64,000 nt of DNA from Vibrio fortis (GCF_000695685.1 NZ_JFFR01000012.1:62001-126000); one strand, 5' to 3'. Shown: positions 1-9,830, counted from the stretch's first letter. The notes: a model not told the origin generated them from the sequence alone. Numbers and translations: made by a program.

Positions 1-629
1 TTCATGGTGAAGTAACCACTCACGACGTTGATATCTTCGACCGTGAGAAAGAGTTCCTAGATACCGTTCTAGCACCTATCGTTAACGACTTCCCTAACCT
101 TAAGATTGTTCTAGAGCACATCACAACGGCTGATGCAGCAACGTTCGTTAAAAATGCTAACGAGAACGTTGCAGCAACCATCACAGCACACCACCTACTG
201 TACAACCGTAACCACATGTTGGTTGGCGGCATCAAGCCACACTTCTACTGCCTACCGATTCTTAAGCGTAACACCCACCAGCAAGCGCTGATTGAAGCAG
301 CAACAAGTGGTAGCAAGAAGTTTTTCCTAGGTACAGACTCTGCACCTCACGCAAAAGGCGCGAAAGAGTCGGCATGTGGCTGTGCAGGTTCATACACGGC
401 GCATGCTGCAGTAGAACTTTACGCTGAAGTATTTGAGCAAGAAGGCAAGCTTGAAAACCTAGAAGCTTTTGCAAGTCACAACGGCCCTGATTTCTACGGT
501 GTACCTCGTAACACCGACACTGTGACTCTTACCAAGGAAGAGTGGAACGTAGCAGAAACTATGCCGTTCGGTTCAGACATTGTTGTGCCAATCCGTGGCG
601 GTGAGACAATCGGTTGGACAGTTAAATAA
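1..629 (+). CDS. pyrC: Dihydroorotase, C-terminal part (5' end outside window)
   Basis: Dihydroorotase catalyses cyclisation of N-carbamoyl-aspartate to dihydroorotate in cytosolic pyrimidine synthesis. The frame is open from base 3, so the gene starts upstream of the window; about 208 residues are visible. The visible part follows class II (E. coli-type) PyrC closely: the LEHITT segment with a metal-binding His, the [10 protein letters not shown] segment with the next His, the RGG-type substrate loop ([16 protein letters not shown]), and [14 protein letters not shown] carrying the catalytic Asp and a further His, followed by the CGCAG cysteines. The carbamylated lysine lies in the missing part. 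A strong terminator follows, so it is the last gene of its transcript. Identification is secure. Confidence 0.97.
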   Translation, partial: HGEVTTHDVDIFDREKEFLDTVLAPIVNDFPNLKIVLEHITTADAATFVKNANENVAATITAHHLLYNRNHMLVGGIKPHFYCLPILKRNTHQQALIEAATSGSKKFFLGTDSAPHAKGAKESACGCAGSYTAHAAVELYAEVFEQEGKLENLEAFASHNGPDFYGVPRNTDTVTLTKEEWNVAETMPFGSDIVVPIRGGETIGWTVK

Positions 630-656
630 GTTCTTAATTTGTCGCAAAAATAATAC

Positions 657-685
657 GCCCTGCACTATCTGTGCGGGGCTTTTTT
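657..685 (+). terminator. Rho-independent terminator of pyrC
   Basis: GCCCTGCAC and GTGCGGGGC form a nine-base stem (one non-Watson-Crick position) around a TATCT loop, followed by six T. It sits 28 bases after the pyrC stop. Confidence 0.9.
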
Positions 686-758
686 GTTTGTGAACAAAGT
701 CACTTGCGAATCCATTAATCGTATCTAATCTTATATAAACAGTAACCACACTTATTAA

Positions 759-1985
759 ATGGTTTACATGAATTTAGGCTTAGATATCCGCACACTCTGT
801 TTAATCATGGTCTTTTTATCGGGCACCTATTGTGTCGGGTTGTTGATCAAACAACACAGTCAGCCTCAAACCACAGGCGTACGCACGCTTTTCTATGCCA
901 TCTTGTTATTTATGATCGGCTTTTCGCTGCTCAGCTTCGGAAACGACATCAACTTATGGGTTTCCAAGATCCTTTCCAACGCGACTATTGCTGGCGGATT
1001 TTGCTTAATCGTATTGAGCTTATGTCAACTCAGACAACCCCCAAAACACTACGCTGTGAGTAGCGGGTTAGCGCTACTGATAACCATTGCCGCTCTTATC
1101 TATTTCACCTTTATTGCCCCCTCAACAAACGCTCGCGTGATTGTAATGAGCCTGTACATTACGCTCTGTAGCCTAGCGAGCATAAAAGTCATTAATGTTG
1201 GTACCGCCAAAGACCCTAGTTCTGCGCTCAGACTTTTGCTCGTTGTTTTGATCCTCCATTCAGTGTTCATGATGTATCGAATCTGGTTTACGCTTAACGA
1301 AGGCAACATAGATGATTTCTTGTACGCAGGTAGCATTCATCAATTTGCCATCATTATCACTGCGCTTTTGATTAGTACTCTCGGGTTTACTTATAGTTGG
1401 ATTCTTAATACTCGGCTCATGCAGTCTCTTTATAGCTCATCACTCAAAGACAGCCTTACCCAAGTCTACAATCGCGGTGCCATGACTGAGCTGATTCCTC
1501 GCGAGATCATACGCAACACTCGTTTTAACAACTCCATCTCTTTCATTATTCTGGATATCGATCATTTCAAGGAGATCAATGATCGATACGGTCATCAAAC
1601 AGGTGACAGGGTATTAAATGGTATAGGGCGATTACTACTCAATGAATTAAGAGGCCATGATCTTGCTTTTCGCTACGGCGGAGAAGAGTTTTTGATCGTG
1701 CTCCCTGAAACCAACTTTGACGGCGCTTGCCAAGTCGCCGAAAAACTCAGATTGCTGATTGAGCGCCAAAGGTTTTGGCTCAAGCAACCAAAACCTATTA
1801 CTGCTAGTTTTGGGGTAAGCCTTCACCAAAAGGAAAACAGTCTCGCTCGTACCGTTAAGCAAGCGGATATTGCGCTCTATTACGCCAAAGAGCATGGTCG
1901 AAATGCCGTTGGGTGCTTTGACCAAAACCACAACTCCTCTTCAATGGTAGACGAGGCTTACTTGCTCGGTACTTCATCTCATTAA
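759..1985 (+). CDS. Membrane diguanylate cyclase (GGDEF domain)
   Basis: It would make the second messenger c-di-GMP from two GTP at the inner membrane. Residues 1 to about 225 hold roughly seven hydrophobic segments (about 10-30, 40-60, 70-90, 100-120, 128-146, 156-176, 190-215), a multi-pass sensor of no recognised family. The C-terminal GGDEF domain (about 235-390) starts with the usual DSLTQVYNRGAM motif and has an intact signature, RYGGEEF. RGHD lies exactly five residues before GGEEF, matching the RxxD inhibitory I-site, so product feedback is expected. The start could be 759 or the ATG nine bases later (MNLGL); neither has a clear Shine-Dalgarno. The gene stands alone. The signal sensed is unknown. 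Confidence 0.9.
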   Translation: MVYMNLGLDIRTLCLIMVFLSGTYCVGLLIKQHSQPQTTGVRTLFYAILLFMIGFSLLSFGNDINLWVSKILSNATIAGGFCLIVLSLCQLRQPPKHYAVSSGLALLITIAALIYFTFIAPSTNARVIVMSLYITLCSLASIKVINVGTAKDPSSALRLLLVVLILHSVFMMYRIWFTLNEGNIDDFLYAGSIHQFAIIITALLISTLGFTYSWILNTRLMQSLYSSSLKDSLTQVYNRGAMTELIPREIIRNTRFNNSISFIILDIDHFKEINDRYGHQTGDRVLNGIGRLLLNELRGHDLAFRYGGEEFLIVLPETNFDGACQVAEKLRLLIERQRFWLKQPKPITASFGVSLHQKENSLARTVKQADIALYYAKEHGRNAVGCFDQNHNSSSMVDEAYLLGTSSH

Positions 1986-2131
1986 CACTTAAGTACTTCG
2001 ATTAAACGGCGGGAGTTAAACGCATCAGTAATGACTTCGCCACCTCATATCACTGATTCCAATAACAGTTGCTATCCAGTTAACAGCTGACTATTCTCTC
2101 TGCTTGCAATGGATTACACAGAGAAAGAATA

Positions 2132-3061
2132 ATGAAAGACAGCTACTCCTACCCTATCGGTGAACCTGGCAAAAAGTGGACAGACGTTGAGCGCACAGCT
2201 TGGCGTGAAAGCCAAACAATCAAGCGTGAATACCAACAAGAAGTTGTGCCAAAAATCAAAGCTCTCGCAGAACGTTTCGATGTAGAGCAATACGGCGCAC
2301 TAAGCTATGAAGAAGATCGCTTCCCTCTATTCGCCATTAAAACGAAAGCTTGGGATGAAAACAAGCCAACGGTACTCGTGACTGGGGGTGTTCATGGCTA
2401 CGAAACCAGCGGTGTTCATGGCGCGCTTAAGTTTGCAGATACACAAGCTGAACACTACAGCCAATACTTCAACATCGTTATCGCGCCTTGTGTGAGTCCT
2501 TGGGGTTACGAAGTGATCAACCGTTGGAATCCAAACGCTGTCGATCCAAACCGCTCTTTCTACGACAATACGCCTGCAGAAGAGTCAGCGAACTTACGTG
2601 CACTCGTTGCTTCACTTCCACAAGAAGTACTGATGCACATTGATCTTCATGAAACCACAGATTCTGATGAGACCGAGTTTCGCCCTGCTCTAGCTGCGCG
2701 CGATGGCCTTGAATACATCGAAGGTATGATCCCAGATGGCTTCTACACAGTGGGTGACACAGAAAACCCGCAGCCTGACTTCCAAGCAGCAGTTATCGCT
2801 TCTGTAGAGAAAGTTACTCACATCGCTCCAGCGGATGCCGACGGTAAAATCATCGGTTCAGAGGTGACTCAATACGGCGTGATCAACTACCCAATGAAAG
2901 AGCTTGGTCTATGTGGCGGCGTAACCAACTGCAAGTACGGTACAACAACCGAGGTTTACCCAGATAGTGACAAAGTGACTGACGAAGAGTGTAATGATGC
3001 TCAAGTTGCGGCAATCGTGGGTGGCTTGGAGTATGTGATTAAGCATGAGCTAAGCGCGTAA
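2132..3061 (+). CDS. M14-family zinc carboxypeptidase-like protein
   Basis: A 309-residue protein with the M14 (metallocarboxypeptidase / succinylglutamate desuccinylase-like) fold. The zinc site is visible: GGVHGYETSG around residue 90 (HxxE) and a downstream His in LMHIDLHETTD around 170-175. RWNPNAVDPNRSF between them is the Asn-Arg substrate-carboxylate motif, and TTTEVYP near residue 273 offers the catalytic Glu. There is no signal peptide, so it is cytosolic. The substrate cannot be read from sequence; a C-terminal amino-acid, peptide or N-acyl amino-acid hydrolase is possible. It is monocistronic, with a terminator 20 bases after the stop. The family call is solid, the specificity unknown. 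Confidence 0.85.
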   Translation: MKDSYSYPIGEPGKKWTDVERTAWRESQTIKREYQQEVVPKIKALAERFDVEQYGALSYEEDRFPLFAIKTKAWDENKPTVLVTGGVHGYETSGVHGALKFADTQAEHYSQYFNIVIAPCVSPWGYEVINRWNPNAVDPNRSFYDNTPAEESANLRALVASLPQEVLMHIDLHETTDSDETEFRPALAARDGLEYIEGMIPDGFYTVGDTENPQPDFQAAVIASVEKVTHIAPADADGKIIGSEVTQYGVINYPMKELGLCGGVTNCKYGTTTEVYPDSDKVTDEECNDAQVAAIVGGLEYVIKHELSA

Positions 3062-3079
3062 CAGACCCTAAAAAATAAA

Positions 3080-3114
3080 AGAGCGACTCGCATTGAATGC
3101 TGTCGCTCTTTTTT
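3080..3114 (+). terminator. Rho-independent terminator of the M14 peptidase gene
   Basis: AGAGCGAC pairs perfectly with GTCGCTCT across a 14-base loop and is followed by a T-run. An A-run before the stem makes weak function on the minus strand possible for the convergent gene at 3156-3728. Confidence 0.85.
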
Positions 3115-3155
3115 GTATCTGCTATTCAGGATTATCCGTTATCGCTAAAGTCACC

Positions 3156-3728
3156 TTAAAGCGCGAAACTAAATCCTAGGCTGTAATCATCGCCGTTTTT
3201 TGCTGTGTACTCTTTGTCTTCACTGCACGCAGTTGGTCGGCCTTTCTCATCACCTTGTACCAAGCTAACCCAGTGTCTGATGCCTGAAGAGTAGCTCTCT
3301 TCCGTTTGACCAAATGTGGTGCATGTTTCTAGCTGAATATCTTCGATGTTTACAAGTTCTAGACGACCAGTGCCGGCACGAGCACCAATGGTAACCTCTA
3401 CGTGTGTGCCGCTTTCGTCACGGAACAGGATTGCTGAAGGCTTAGATTTGTCGCCTGCGTAAGCCACAAAGTGCTTCGCTCTTTTCAGACCAGTGTGTTC
3501 ACCATTCTTAAAGTAAACTTGCACGTGACGGTAATCAATCTCATAGCTAACTGCATCTTCATGCGAACCGCTCTCTAGAGGGAAAAGCGTGTCTAGCAGT
3601 TGCTTCGCCATGCGTTGCTTTTCCATCTGTTTATCCGCTTTAACCATTTCGACAGCAAAGACAGCTTCAGCGATAAAGGTAGAATGGTTTCTGTGAAGTT
3701 CTGTTTTATCCAATGTAAGCATGTTCAT
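3156..3728 (-). CDS. Stand-alone malate synthase G domain-like protein (paralogue fragment of glcB)
   Basis: A 190-residue protein encoded downstream of glcB on the same strand. It aligns by eye from about residue 40 to the end with residues about 165-335 of the neighbouring malate synthase G. Matches include AKQLLDTLFPLESGSHEDA with [39 protein letters not shown] with [39 protein letters not shown] with [18 protein letters not shown], and HWVSLVQGD with NWLGLMKGD. This corresponds to the alpha/beta insertion of MSG plus the first barrel strands; the rest of the TIM barrel is absent. At the catalytic MDCEDS position it reads GQTEES, so the active Asp is lost while Glu is kept. Catalysis is therefore not expected. 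GAGG lies eight bases before the chosen ATG, and the frame is intact, so it looks expressed rather than decayed. Its function is unknown. Confidence 0.8.
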   Translation of the reverse strand: MNMLTLDKTELHRNHSTFIAEAVFAVEMVKADKQMEKQRMAKQLLDTLFPLESGSHEDAVSYEIDYRHVQVYFKNGEHTGLKRAKHFVAYAGDKSKPSAILFRDESGTHVEVTIGARAGTGRLELVNIEDIQLETCTTFGQTEESYSSGIRHWVSLVQGDEKGRPTACSEDKEYTAKNGDDYSLGFSFAL

Positions 3729-4072
3729 AGTCTTTCCCTCGTACGGCTTTAAATTCCATCTAGATCAAAAAGCTTAATCGACCCGTTTTTAATTGATTAT
3801 TGCGTTGTGTTTTGCAGTAACTAAAGACTACATCGATTTTAGAAATAATTTCACAACAAAAACTTCACAATGTTAATTTTACAGATTTTGTCAATTTTAC
3901 AGCGCGAGATCATCCTAATCAGAGAACCTAAAACTGATTCAAAACCCTTCCTATATCACTGAAATTTAAAACAAAAAAAACCGCACTAATAAGTGCGGCA
4001 CCTTGGGCTTGGTAAATAACAGGGATTTTACAGTTTCACTTTTTTTGTGAAATTCGTTTTATTAGATTTCTG
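3729..4072. other. Intergenic region between glcB and the MSG-like gene
   Basis: An AT-rich stretch of 344 bases. It holds the glcB terminator (3971-3998) and presumably the own promoter of the 190-residue gene. A T/A-rich segment at about 3790-3910 is the likely promoter zone, but no clear -35/-10 pair or operator can be assigned. Confidence 0.5.
3971..3998 (-). terminator. Rho-independent terminator of glcB
   Basis: Read on the minus strand, CCGCACT and AGTGCGG form a perfect seven-base stem with a four-base loop followed by eight T. It separates glcB from the downstream paralogue fragment, so the latter needs its own promoter or read-through. Confidence 0.88.
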
Positions 4073-6259
4073 TTATCTGGTCGATTCCTTTAACTTCAAG
4101 CGCATTGCATGAAGGACAGGTTCAGTGTAACCACTGGGCTGAGCACAACCTTCAAAAACCAACTGACAAGCAGCTGAGAACGCAATGCTGTTTTCAAAAT
4201 CATCCGCCATGTTGCGGTAATTTGGATCACCTGCGTTTTGCTCATCAACCACTGCAGCCATGCGCTTCATTGTGGCCATCACTTGTGCTTCATCACAGAT
4301 ACCGTGACGAATCCAGTTTGCAATGTGCTGACTTGAGATACGCAGTGTTGCACGGTCTTCCATCAAGCCAACATCGTTGATGTCTGGCACCTTAGAACAA
4401 CCAACACCTTGGTCAATCCAGCGCACTACGTAACCCAGAATACCTTGGGTATTGTTATCAAGTTCACTCTGAATATCTTGAGCGGTCAGATTTTGGTTAC
4501 CTAGTAATGGGATCGTTAGGATGTCGTCAACATTCGCTCTTACACGCTCACGAAGTTCTTTTTGACGACTCGGTACGCTCACTTGGTGGTAATGAAGTGC
4601 ATGCAGCGTTGCAGCAGTCGGTGATGGAACCCATGCCGTGTTTGCACCCGCTTTAGGGTGACCTAATTTAGCTTCCATCATCTTGGCCATGTTGTCTGGC
4701 TCTGGCCACATGCCTTTACCAATTTGCGCCTTGCCTTGTAGGCCACACGCTAAACCAAGGTCGACGTTTTGATCCTCGTACGCGCCAATCCAAGTCATGG
4801 TTTTCAGTTGTGCTTTTGGAGCAAACGGCCCTGCTTCCATGCTGGTATGGATCTCATCACCAGTACGGTCTAGGAAACCGGTATTGATGAATACCACTCG
4901 GTCTTTCGCGGCGCGGATACACTCTTTTAGGTTAACCGAGGTACGACGCTCCTCATCCATAATGCCCACTTTAATCGTGAAACGCTCAAGACCTAGGGCA
5001 TCTTCAATTCGACCAAACAACTCATTGGTAAACGCCACCTCTTCTGGGCCATGCATCTTAGGTTTTACAATGTTGATGCTATTGGCAGTCGAGTTTTGGT
5101 ACGGGCTGTTACCCTTCAAATCATGCATTGCGATAAGCGAAGTGATCATGCCATCCATGATGCCTTCTGGTACTTCATTACCGTTTTCGTCGATGATTGC
5201 TGGGTTAGTCATAAGGTGACCAACATTGCGCACAAACAGCATGCTTCGGCCTTTCAGAGAGATCTCTCCGCCGCTAACACTGGTGTACTGACGATCTGGG
5301 TTGAGGCTGCGAACAATCGTCTTACCATTCTTCTCAAGCGACTCTTGTAAGTCACCTTTCATCAAGCCTAACCAGTTTCGGTAAGCAAGCGCTTTATCTT
5401 CACCATCTACCGCTGCAACAGAGTCTTCACAGTCCATAATAGTCGTGAGTGCTGCTTCAACCAGAACGTCTTTAACCCCAGCAGCATCTACGCTGCCAAT
5501 AGGTGCACTCGGGTCAATTTGGATTTCGATATGAAGGTTATTGTGTTTAAGAAGAATACAAGAAGGTGCACTTGCCTCACCTCGGTAACCGATGAACTGG
5601 CTGTGCTCGATAAGCGTAACTTCTTCACCATTCTCTAGCGTTGCGGTAAGAGTATTACCTTTGCTGACATTGCTAATGCTGTATTTAGTGACGTCTTTGT
5701 GGGAAACACCGTTTAATGGCGCTGCTTCGTCTAGAAATTCGCGAGCATACCCAACTACCTTGGCACCACGAACTGGGTTGAAACTACCCCCTTTCTCTGC
5801 GCCATCTTCTTCACTGATCACATCCGTGCCGTAAAGGGCATCGTATAGGCTACCCCAACGAGCGTTTGCTGCATTAAGTGCAAAACGCGCATTCATGATA
5901 GGCACTACAAGTTGCGGGCCTGCTTGAGTTGCGATCTCTGGTTCTACGCTGGCTGTGGTGACTTCGAAATCGTCACCTTCTGGAACAAGGTAACCAATCT
6001 GTTGTAGGAATTGCTTGTACTCAACCGGATCCAGCGTTTGACCAGCTCGCTCTTGGTGCCACACATCAATTTGATGCTGAAGGTCATCACGCTTAATCAA
6101 TAATTCTCGGTTCTTTGGGGCAAGGTCTTTGAGGATATCAGCAAAAGACTGCCAAAAATCTTCGGCGTTAATGCCTGTCCCCGGAATGACCTGTTCATTA
6201 ATTAACTGGTAGAGGGTGCTATCAATGTTCAAGCTTCCCTGTTGAATACGACTGCTCAT
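4073..6259 (-). CDS. glcB: Malate synthase G
   Basis: It condenses glyoxylate and acetyl-CoA to malate and CoA, the second step of the glyoxylate shunt, in the cytosol. The 728-residue length fits the monomeric G isoform (E. coli GlcB 723). [15 protein letters not shown] carries the catalytic Asp/Glu pair, [15 protein letters not shown] the glyoxylate-binding Arg, [16 protein letters not shown] and [18 protein letters not shown] the core barrel, and [17 protein letters not shown] the C-terminal catalytic Asp. A GAGAGA purine run precedes the ATG. It shares the locus with the LysR gene just upstream (same strand) and aceA beyond it, so the shunt genes are clustered though not in one operon. 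Identification is very secure. Confidence 0.97.
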   Translation of the reverse strand: MSSRIQQGSLNIDSTLYQLINEQVIPGTGINAEDFWQSFADILKDLAPKNRELLIKRDDLQHQIDVWHQERAGQTLDPVEYKQFLQQIGYLVPEGDDFEVTTASVEPEIATQAGPQLVVPIMNARFALNAANARWGSLYDALYGTDVISEEDGAEKGGSFNPVRGAKVVGYAREFLDEAAPLNGVSHKDVTKYSISNVSKGNTLTATLENGEEVTLIEHSQFIGYRGEASAPSCILLKHNNLHIEIQIDPSAPIGSVDAAGVKDVLVEAALTTIMDCEDSVAAVDGEDKALAYRNWLGLMKGDLQESLEKNGKTIVRSLNPDRQYTSVSGGEISLKGRSMLFVRNVGHLMTNPAIIDENGNEVPEGIMDGMITSLIAMHDLKGNSPYQNSTANSINIVKPKMHGPEEVAFTNELFGRIEDALGLERFTIKVGIMDEERRTSVNLKECIRAAKDRVVFINTGFLDRTGDEIHTSMEAGPFAPKAQLKTMTWIGAYEDQNVDLGLACGLQGKAQIGKGMWPEPDNMAKMMEAKLGHPKAGANTAWVPSPTAATLHALHYHQVSVPSRQKELRERVRANVDDILTIPLLGNQNLTAQDIQSELDNNTQGILGYVVRWIDQGVGCSKVPDINDVGLMEDRATLRISSQHIANWIRHGICDEAQVMATMKRMAAVVDEQNAGDPNYRNMADDFENSIAFSAACQLVFEGCAQPSGYTEPVLHAMRLKLKESTR

Positions 6260-6352
6260 AAAATCTCTCTCAAATTAACCGATGACTACTCAATAAACTA
6301 CGTAACGGACCAAAATTTAGCTAATTTATGCCATTTATATTGAATATTCATG

Positions 6353-6375
6353 AAAAAAATACCCGTAAATCGGGA
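6353..6375 (-). terminator. Short terminator after the LysR gene
   Basis: On the minus strand CCCG-ATTTA-CGGG is followed by TATTTTTTT. The stem is only four bases, so termination may be partial and the LysR transcript could continue into glcB, about 120 bases away. Confidence 0.5.
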
Positions 6376-7329
6376 CTATCCTGTCACGCCGCTCTCTATT
6401 TCACTAGCGACACTTTTAATCAAACGACGCATCCATTGATGGTCGGGATTACTCTGCAATAACGGACTCCATGCCATCTTCACCTCAAAAGGTTCAATAG
6501 CAAATGGCGCAGGCTTGATCAGCAAATTAGGGTTATCTCTTTGCAGTTGAGCCGCCTTTGTTGGAATCGTCAGAATCAGATTCTTCTGTTGGGCAAAAAG
6601 AATGGCCGACAAATAATGTCGCGTAAACACCGTGATGTTTCTCGTTTTACCGATACGCATTAGTGCCTCATCTATCCACCCCAATTTCTGTGCTTCACTT
6701 GGGTTGATCCCGACGCCAGTACCCATTCCCGTCTTGCTTACCCAAATATGTTGAGCTTTTAAATACGACAAAAGGCTAAAGTCATCGGCAATTGGGTTGT
6801 CGCAACTGAACAAACAGGAGAACCCGTCGTGCCAAAGGCTCATCTGATGGAAGGACTGAGGGATGTTGTCAAAACGGTTGATAATAATATCAACGGTGCC
6901 CTGTTCTACGTCCTGATAACTCACGTCACTGGGCGTCATAATATCGAGACGAATCTTCGGTGCGATCTCACTAAGCCTTCTTAATAATGGCTGAATAATG
7001 GTCGATTCTGCGTAGTCACTCGCCATGATTCGGAACACGCGTTCGCTGTCCTCCGCCCGGAATTCGGTGGTTGGCTGCAATGTCTTCTCTACATTAGCCA
7101 AGATATTTCGAATCAACGGTTGAAGCTTTTGCGCGCGCTCCGTTGGTATCATCCCTTCACTGGTTCTCACCAATAATGGGTCCTCTAAAAGGTCGCGTAA
7201 TCGACGAAGTCCATTACTCATGGCTGGCTGAGTAATACCCAGTTGTTTGGCTGCACGAGTCACGTTTCGCTCTCGCAATAACATGTCTAAATACACAAGT
7301 AGATTAAGGTCTATACGAGCAATATTCAT
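6376..7329 (-). CDS. LysR-family transcriptional regulator of the glyoxylate-shunt locus
   Basis: A 317-residue LysR-type regulator. Residues 1-65 hold the winged helix-turn-helix (DLNLLVYLDMLLRERNVTRA, then TQPAMSNGLRRLRDLLEDPLL), a NodD/LeuO-like subgroup opening. Residues 90-305 form the two-lobed periplasmic-binding-like effector domain. It is divergent from aceA (131-base gap) and upstream of glcB, and LysR proteins usually act on a divergent neighbour. By inference it controls aceA and perhaps glcB. The effector is unknown. It is not IclR, the E. coli regulator of aceBA, so control here differs from the enteric scheme. Confidence 0.88.
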   Translation of the reverse strand: MNIARIDLNLLVYLDMLLRERNVTRAAKQLGITQPAMSNGLRRLRDLLEDPLLVRTSEGMIPTERAQKLQPLIRNILANVEKTLQPTTEFRAEDSERVFRIMASDYAESTIIQPLLRRLSEIAPKIRLDIMTPSDVSYQDVEQGTVDIIINRFDNIPQSFHQMSLWHDGFSCLFSCDNPIADDFSLLSYLKAQHIWVSKTGMGTGVGINPSEAQKLGWIDEALMRIGKTRNITVFTRHYLSAILFAQQKNLILTIPTKAAQLQRDNPNLLIKPAPFAIEPFEVKMAWSPLLQSNPDHQWMRRLIKSVASEIESGVTG

Positions 7330-7460
7330 ATAAAAAATACCGAATATAATAACTATAAATTAACAAAATTATCACATGTGTGATTATTCTTTGTCCATAG
7401 CAAAGTTTTAATCCAAGCCAAATTTGGCAAACATACCCCACGTGAAACTAAGGAATAGTT

Positions 7461-9059
7461 ATGTCGCAAATCACACAAGATATCGAAATGATCGAAGTTG
7501 CAAAACGTGCTGCTGGTGCTCCATGGGATGCTATCAACCCTGAATCTGCTGCTCGTATGCGTGCTCAAAATAAATTCAAAACCGGTCTAGACATTGCGCA
7601 ATACACGGCAGACATTATGCGTGCAGATATGGAGGCTTATGACAAAGACAGCTCTCAATACACTCAATCTTTGGGTTGCTGGCACGGTTTTATCGGTCAA
7701 CAAAAACTGATTTCAATTAAAAAGCATTTTGGCGGTAAAACAGATCGTCGTTACCTATACCTTTCTGGTTGGATGGTTGCGGCATTACGTTCAGAATTCG
7801 GTCCTCTTCCAGACCAATCAATGCACGAAAAAACAACCGTTGCTGGCCTAGTTGAAGAGCTATACACATTCCTACGTCAAGCAGATGCTCGTGAGCTAGG
7901 TGGTCTATTCCGCGAACTAGACGCAGCACGTGAAGCTGGTGATGTTGACCTACAAGACTCTATTCAAGACAAAATCGACAACCACGTGACACACGTTGTA
8001 CCAATCATTGCAGATATCGATGCAGGTTTCGGTAACGCAGAAGCAACTTACCTAATGGCTAAGCAGATGATTGAAGCGGGTGCTTGTTGTCTACAGATTG
8101 AAAACCAAGTAGCGGATGAGAAGCAATGTGGTCACCAAGACGGTAAAGTAACGGTACCTCACGCAGACTTCCACGCGAAACTACGTGCACTTCGTTACGC
8201 TTTCCTAGAGCTAGGCATCGACAACGGCATCATCGTTGCGCGTACTGACTCACAAGGTGCAGGTCTAACAAAAGAGATCGCTGTAGTGAAAGAGCCGGGT
8301 GACCAAGGCGATATCTATAACTCTTACCTAGATGTAGAAGAGATCGATGTAGCTGACATGAAGCAAGGCGACGTTTGCTTCAACCGTGACGGCAAGCTTG
8401 TTCGTCCTAAGCGTCTACCTTCAGGCTTATACCAATTCCGTCAAGGTACTGGTGAAGACCGCTGTGTATTTGACTGTATTGAAGCAATCAACGCAGGTGC
8501 TGACCTACTTTGGATTGAGACTGAGAAACCACACATTGGTCAAATCAAAGAGATGATGGATGGCGTTCGTGCAGTACACCCTAATGCGAAACTGGTTTAC
8601 AACAACTCACCATCGTTCAACTGGACGCTAAACTTCCGTCAACAAGCATACGATGCAATGGTTGAAGCTGGTGAAGACGTTTCTGCATACGACCGCGCTA
8701 GCCTAATGAGTGCTGAATACGATGAAACTGAGCTGTCTAAGCGCGCTGATGACAAGATCCGTACATTCCAAGCAGATGCGTCTCGTGAAGCAGGTATTTT
8801 CCACCACCTAATCACGCTACCAACGTACCACACGGCTGCGCTATCTACAGATAACCTAGCGAAAGAGTACTTCGGTGACCAAGGTATGCTGGGCTATGTT
8901 GCAAACGTTCAACGTAAAGAGATTCGCCAAGGCATTGCTTGTGTTAAACACCAAAACATGTCTGGTTCAGATATGGGTGATGATCACAAAGAGTACTTTG
9001 CTGGTGAGAACGCGCTGAAAGCTGCGGGCGAGTTGAATACTTCACACCAATTTGACTAA
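7461..9059 (+). CDS. aceA: Isocitrate lyase (long form)
   Basis: It cleaves isocitrate to glyoxylate and succinate, the first glyoxylate-shunt step, allowing growth on acetate or fatty acids. The 532-residue length matches the long bacterial form (about 530, as in Pseudomonas and Acinetobacter) rather than the 434-residue E. coli enzyme. The catalytic signature appears as EKQCGH (KKCGH in the E. coli type), with the nucleophilic Cys intact. IADIDAGFGNAEATY holds the Mg-binding Asp residues, and IVARTDSQGAGL and YNNSPSFNWTLNF are further conserved blocks. AAGGA lies seven bases before the ATG. It is divergent from the LysR gene. Confidence 0.97.
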   Translation: MSQITQDIEMIEVAKRAAGAPWDAINPESAARMRAQNKFKTGLDIAQYTADIMRADMEAYDKDSSQYTQSLGCWHGFIGQQKLISIKKHFGGKTDRRYLYLSGWMVAALRSEFGPLPDQSMHEKTTVAGLVEELYTFLRQADARELGGLFRELDAAREAGDVDLQDSIQDKIDNHVTHVVPIIADIDAGFGNAEATYLMAKQMIEAGACCLQIENQVADEKQCGHQDGKVTVPHADFHAKLRALRYAFLELGIDNGIIVARTDSQGAGLTKEIAVVKEPGDQGDIYNSYLDVEEIDVADMKQGDVCFNRDGKLVRPKRLPSGLYQFRQGTGEDRCVFDCIEAINAGADLLWIETEKPHIGQIKEMMDGVRAVHPNAKLVYNNSPSFNWTLNFRQQAYDAMVEAGEDVSAYDRASLMSAEYDETELSKRADDKIRTFQADASREAGIFHHLITLPTYHTAALSTDNLAKEYFGDQGMLGYVANVQRKEIRQGIACVKHQNMSGSDMGDDHKEYFAGENALKAAGELNTSHQFD

Positions 9060-9068
9060 TCGCTTAAC

Positions 9069-9107
9069 GAGCTTCCTCTCTTCTTCTCCTGGTGAGAGGG
9101 GAAGCTC
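9069..9107 (+). terminator. Hairpin after aceA, possible terminator
   Basis: GAGCTTCC...CTCTC pairs with GAGAGGGGAAGCTC with a small bulge and a 13-base loop. No proper T-run follows, so it may be an mRNA 3'-stabilising structure or a weak terminator. Confidence 0.4.
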
Positions 9108-9251
9108 ATCTTACTAAGCTTTTATCCCCCGAAAGCTTGGTATCAACTAAACAAAACGCGATTTTTTCAAAAGCCAGATTTGCGTGATAAACCACTGTCC
9201 CTTCTCGCTCTTCTGGCTAAACTAATACCATTCATGTTGTTGAGAGTGCCT

Positions 9252-9830
9252 ATGATTTCTGTACCTACCTACTTACAAGATGCAAAAGAACTGCTAACTG
9301 ACGATGGCTTTGCAACCGGTGATATTTGGTATCACGGAACCTCTTCAGCCTTGCTTGCTTCAATTAAAGGTCAAGGGCTGAAACGCTCTGGAGACAAAGC
9401 ACTGAATGAAGCAGCGCAGAAAACAATGGCCACGATTGGCAATAACTACACCGAATCGACTGAGCCTGTATTCCTGACTCAAAGTAAAGAGCTGGCTTAC
9501 TACTGGGCGCAACAAACGGTACGTGAACGTAGCGTACGTTTCGAAGGTGATGAGCAACCTATCGTACTGGCGGTTAACTTATCAGAAAAACAACAAGCGA
9601 AAGTAAGACCGGACGTAGGCGCAATGAGCCTATTAATGATGAGTATCGGCGAGAACTTCATGGCACACTTAGCTAAGGTATACCAAAAGTGTGGTATTGA
9701 AGGACCGGATATTGATCTTCGCTCCGCAGATCGTATGGACTACCAAAATAAGCTCGGCATGGCGTATATCAACGAAGACATCAGCCGCGCATGCATCAGC
9801 GAAGTGCTTGAGCCAGAAATGACTGACTGA
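9252..9830 (+). CDS. Putative ADP-ribosyltransferase-fold protein
   Basis: I do not recognise a named family. The frame is open from a TTG at 9180, but the ATG at 9252 has a GAGAG purine run seven bases upstream, so I choose that start (192 residues). Visible features are IWYHGTSSALLASIKGQGL at the N-terminus and PVFLTQSKELAYYWAQQ about 45 residues later. This HGT ... (F/Y)hT ... A-xx-(Y/W)A pattern is typical of ADP-ribosyltransferase-fold proteins such as rifampin ADP-ribosyltransferase (Arr). There is no signal peptide. No cognate antitoxin or hydrolase gene is adjacent; tldD/pmbA lie convergently. Activity is an inference from motif shape only. Confidence 0.6.
   Translation: MISVPTYLQDAKELLTDDGFATGDIWYHGTSSALLASIKGQGLKRSGDKALNEAAQKTMATIGNNYTESTEPVFLTQSKELAYYWAQQTVRERSVRFEGDEQPIVLAVNLSEKQQAKVRPDVGAMSLLMMSIGENFMAHLAKVYQKCGIEGPDIDLRSADRMDYQNKLGMAYINEDISRACISEVLEPEMTD

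Noticed and set aside
9180..9251. TTG-start extension of the ART-like gene
   Set aside because: Hydrophobic Leu-rich 24-residue extension lacks a cleavage site and the ATG at 9252 has the better ribosome site.
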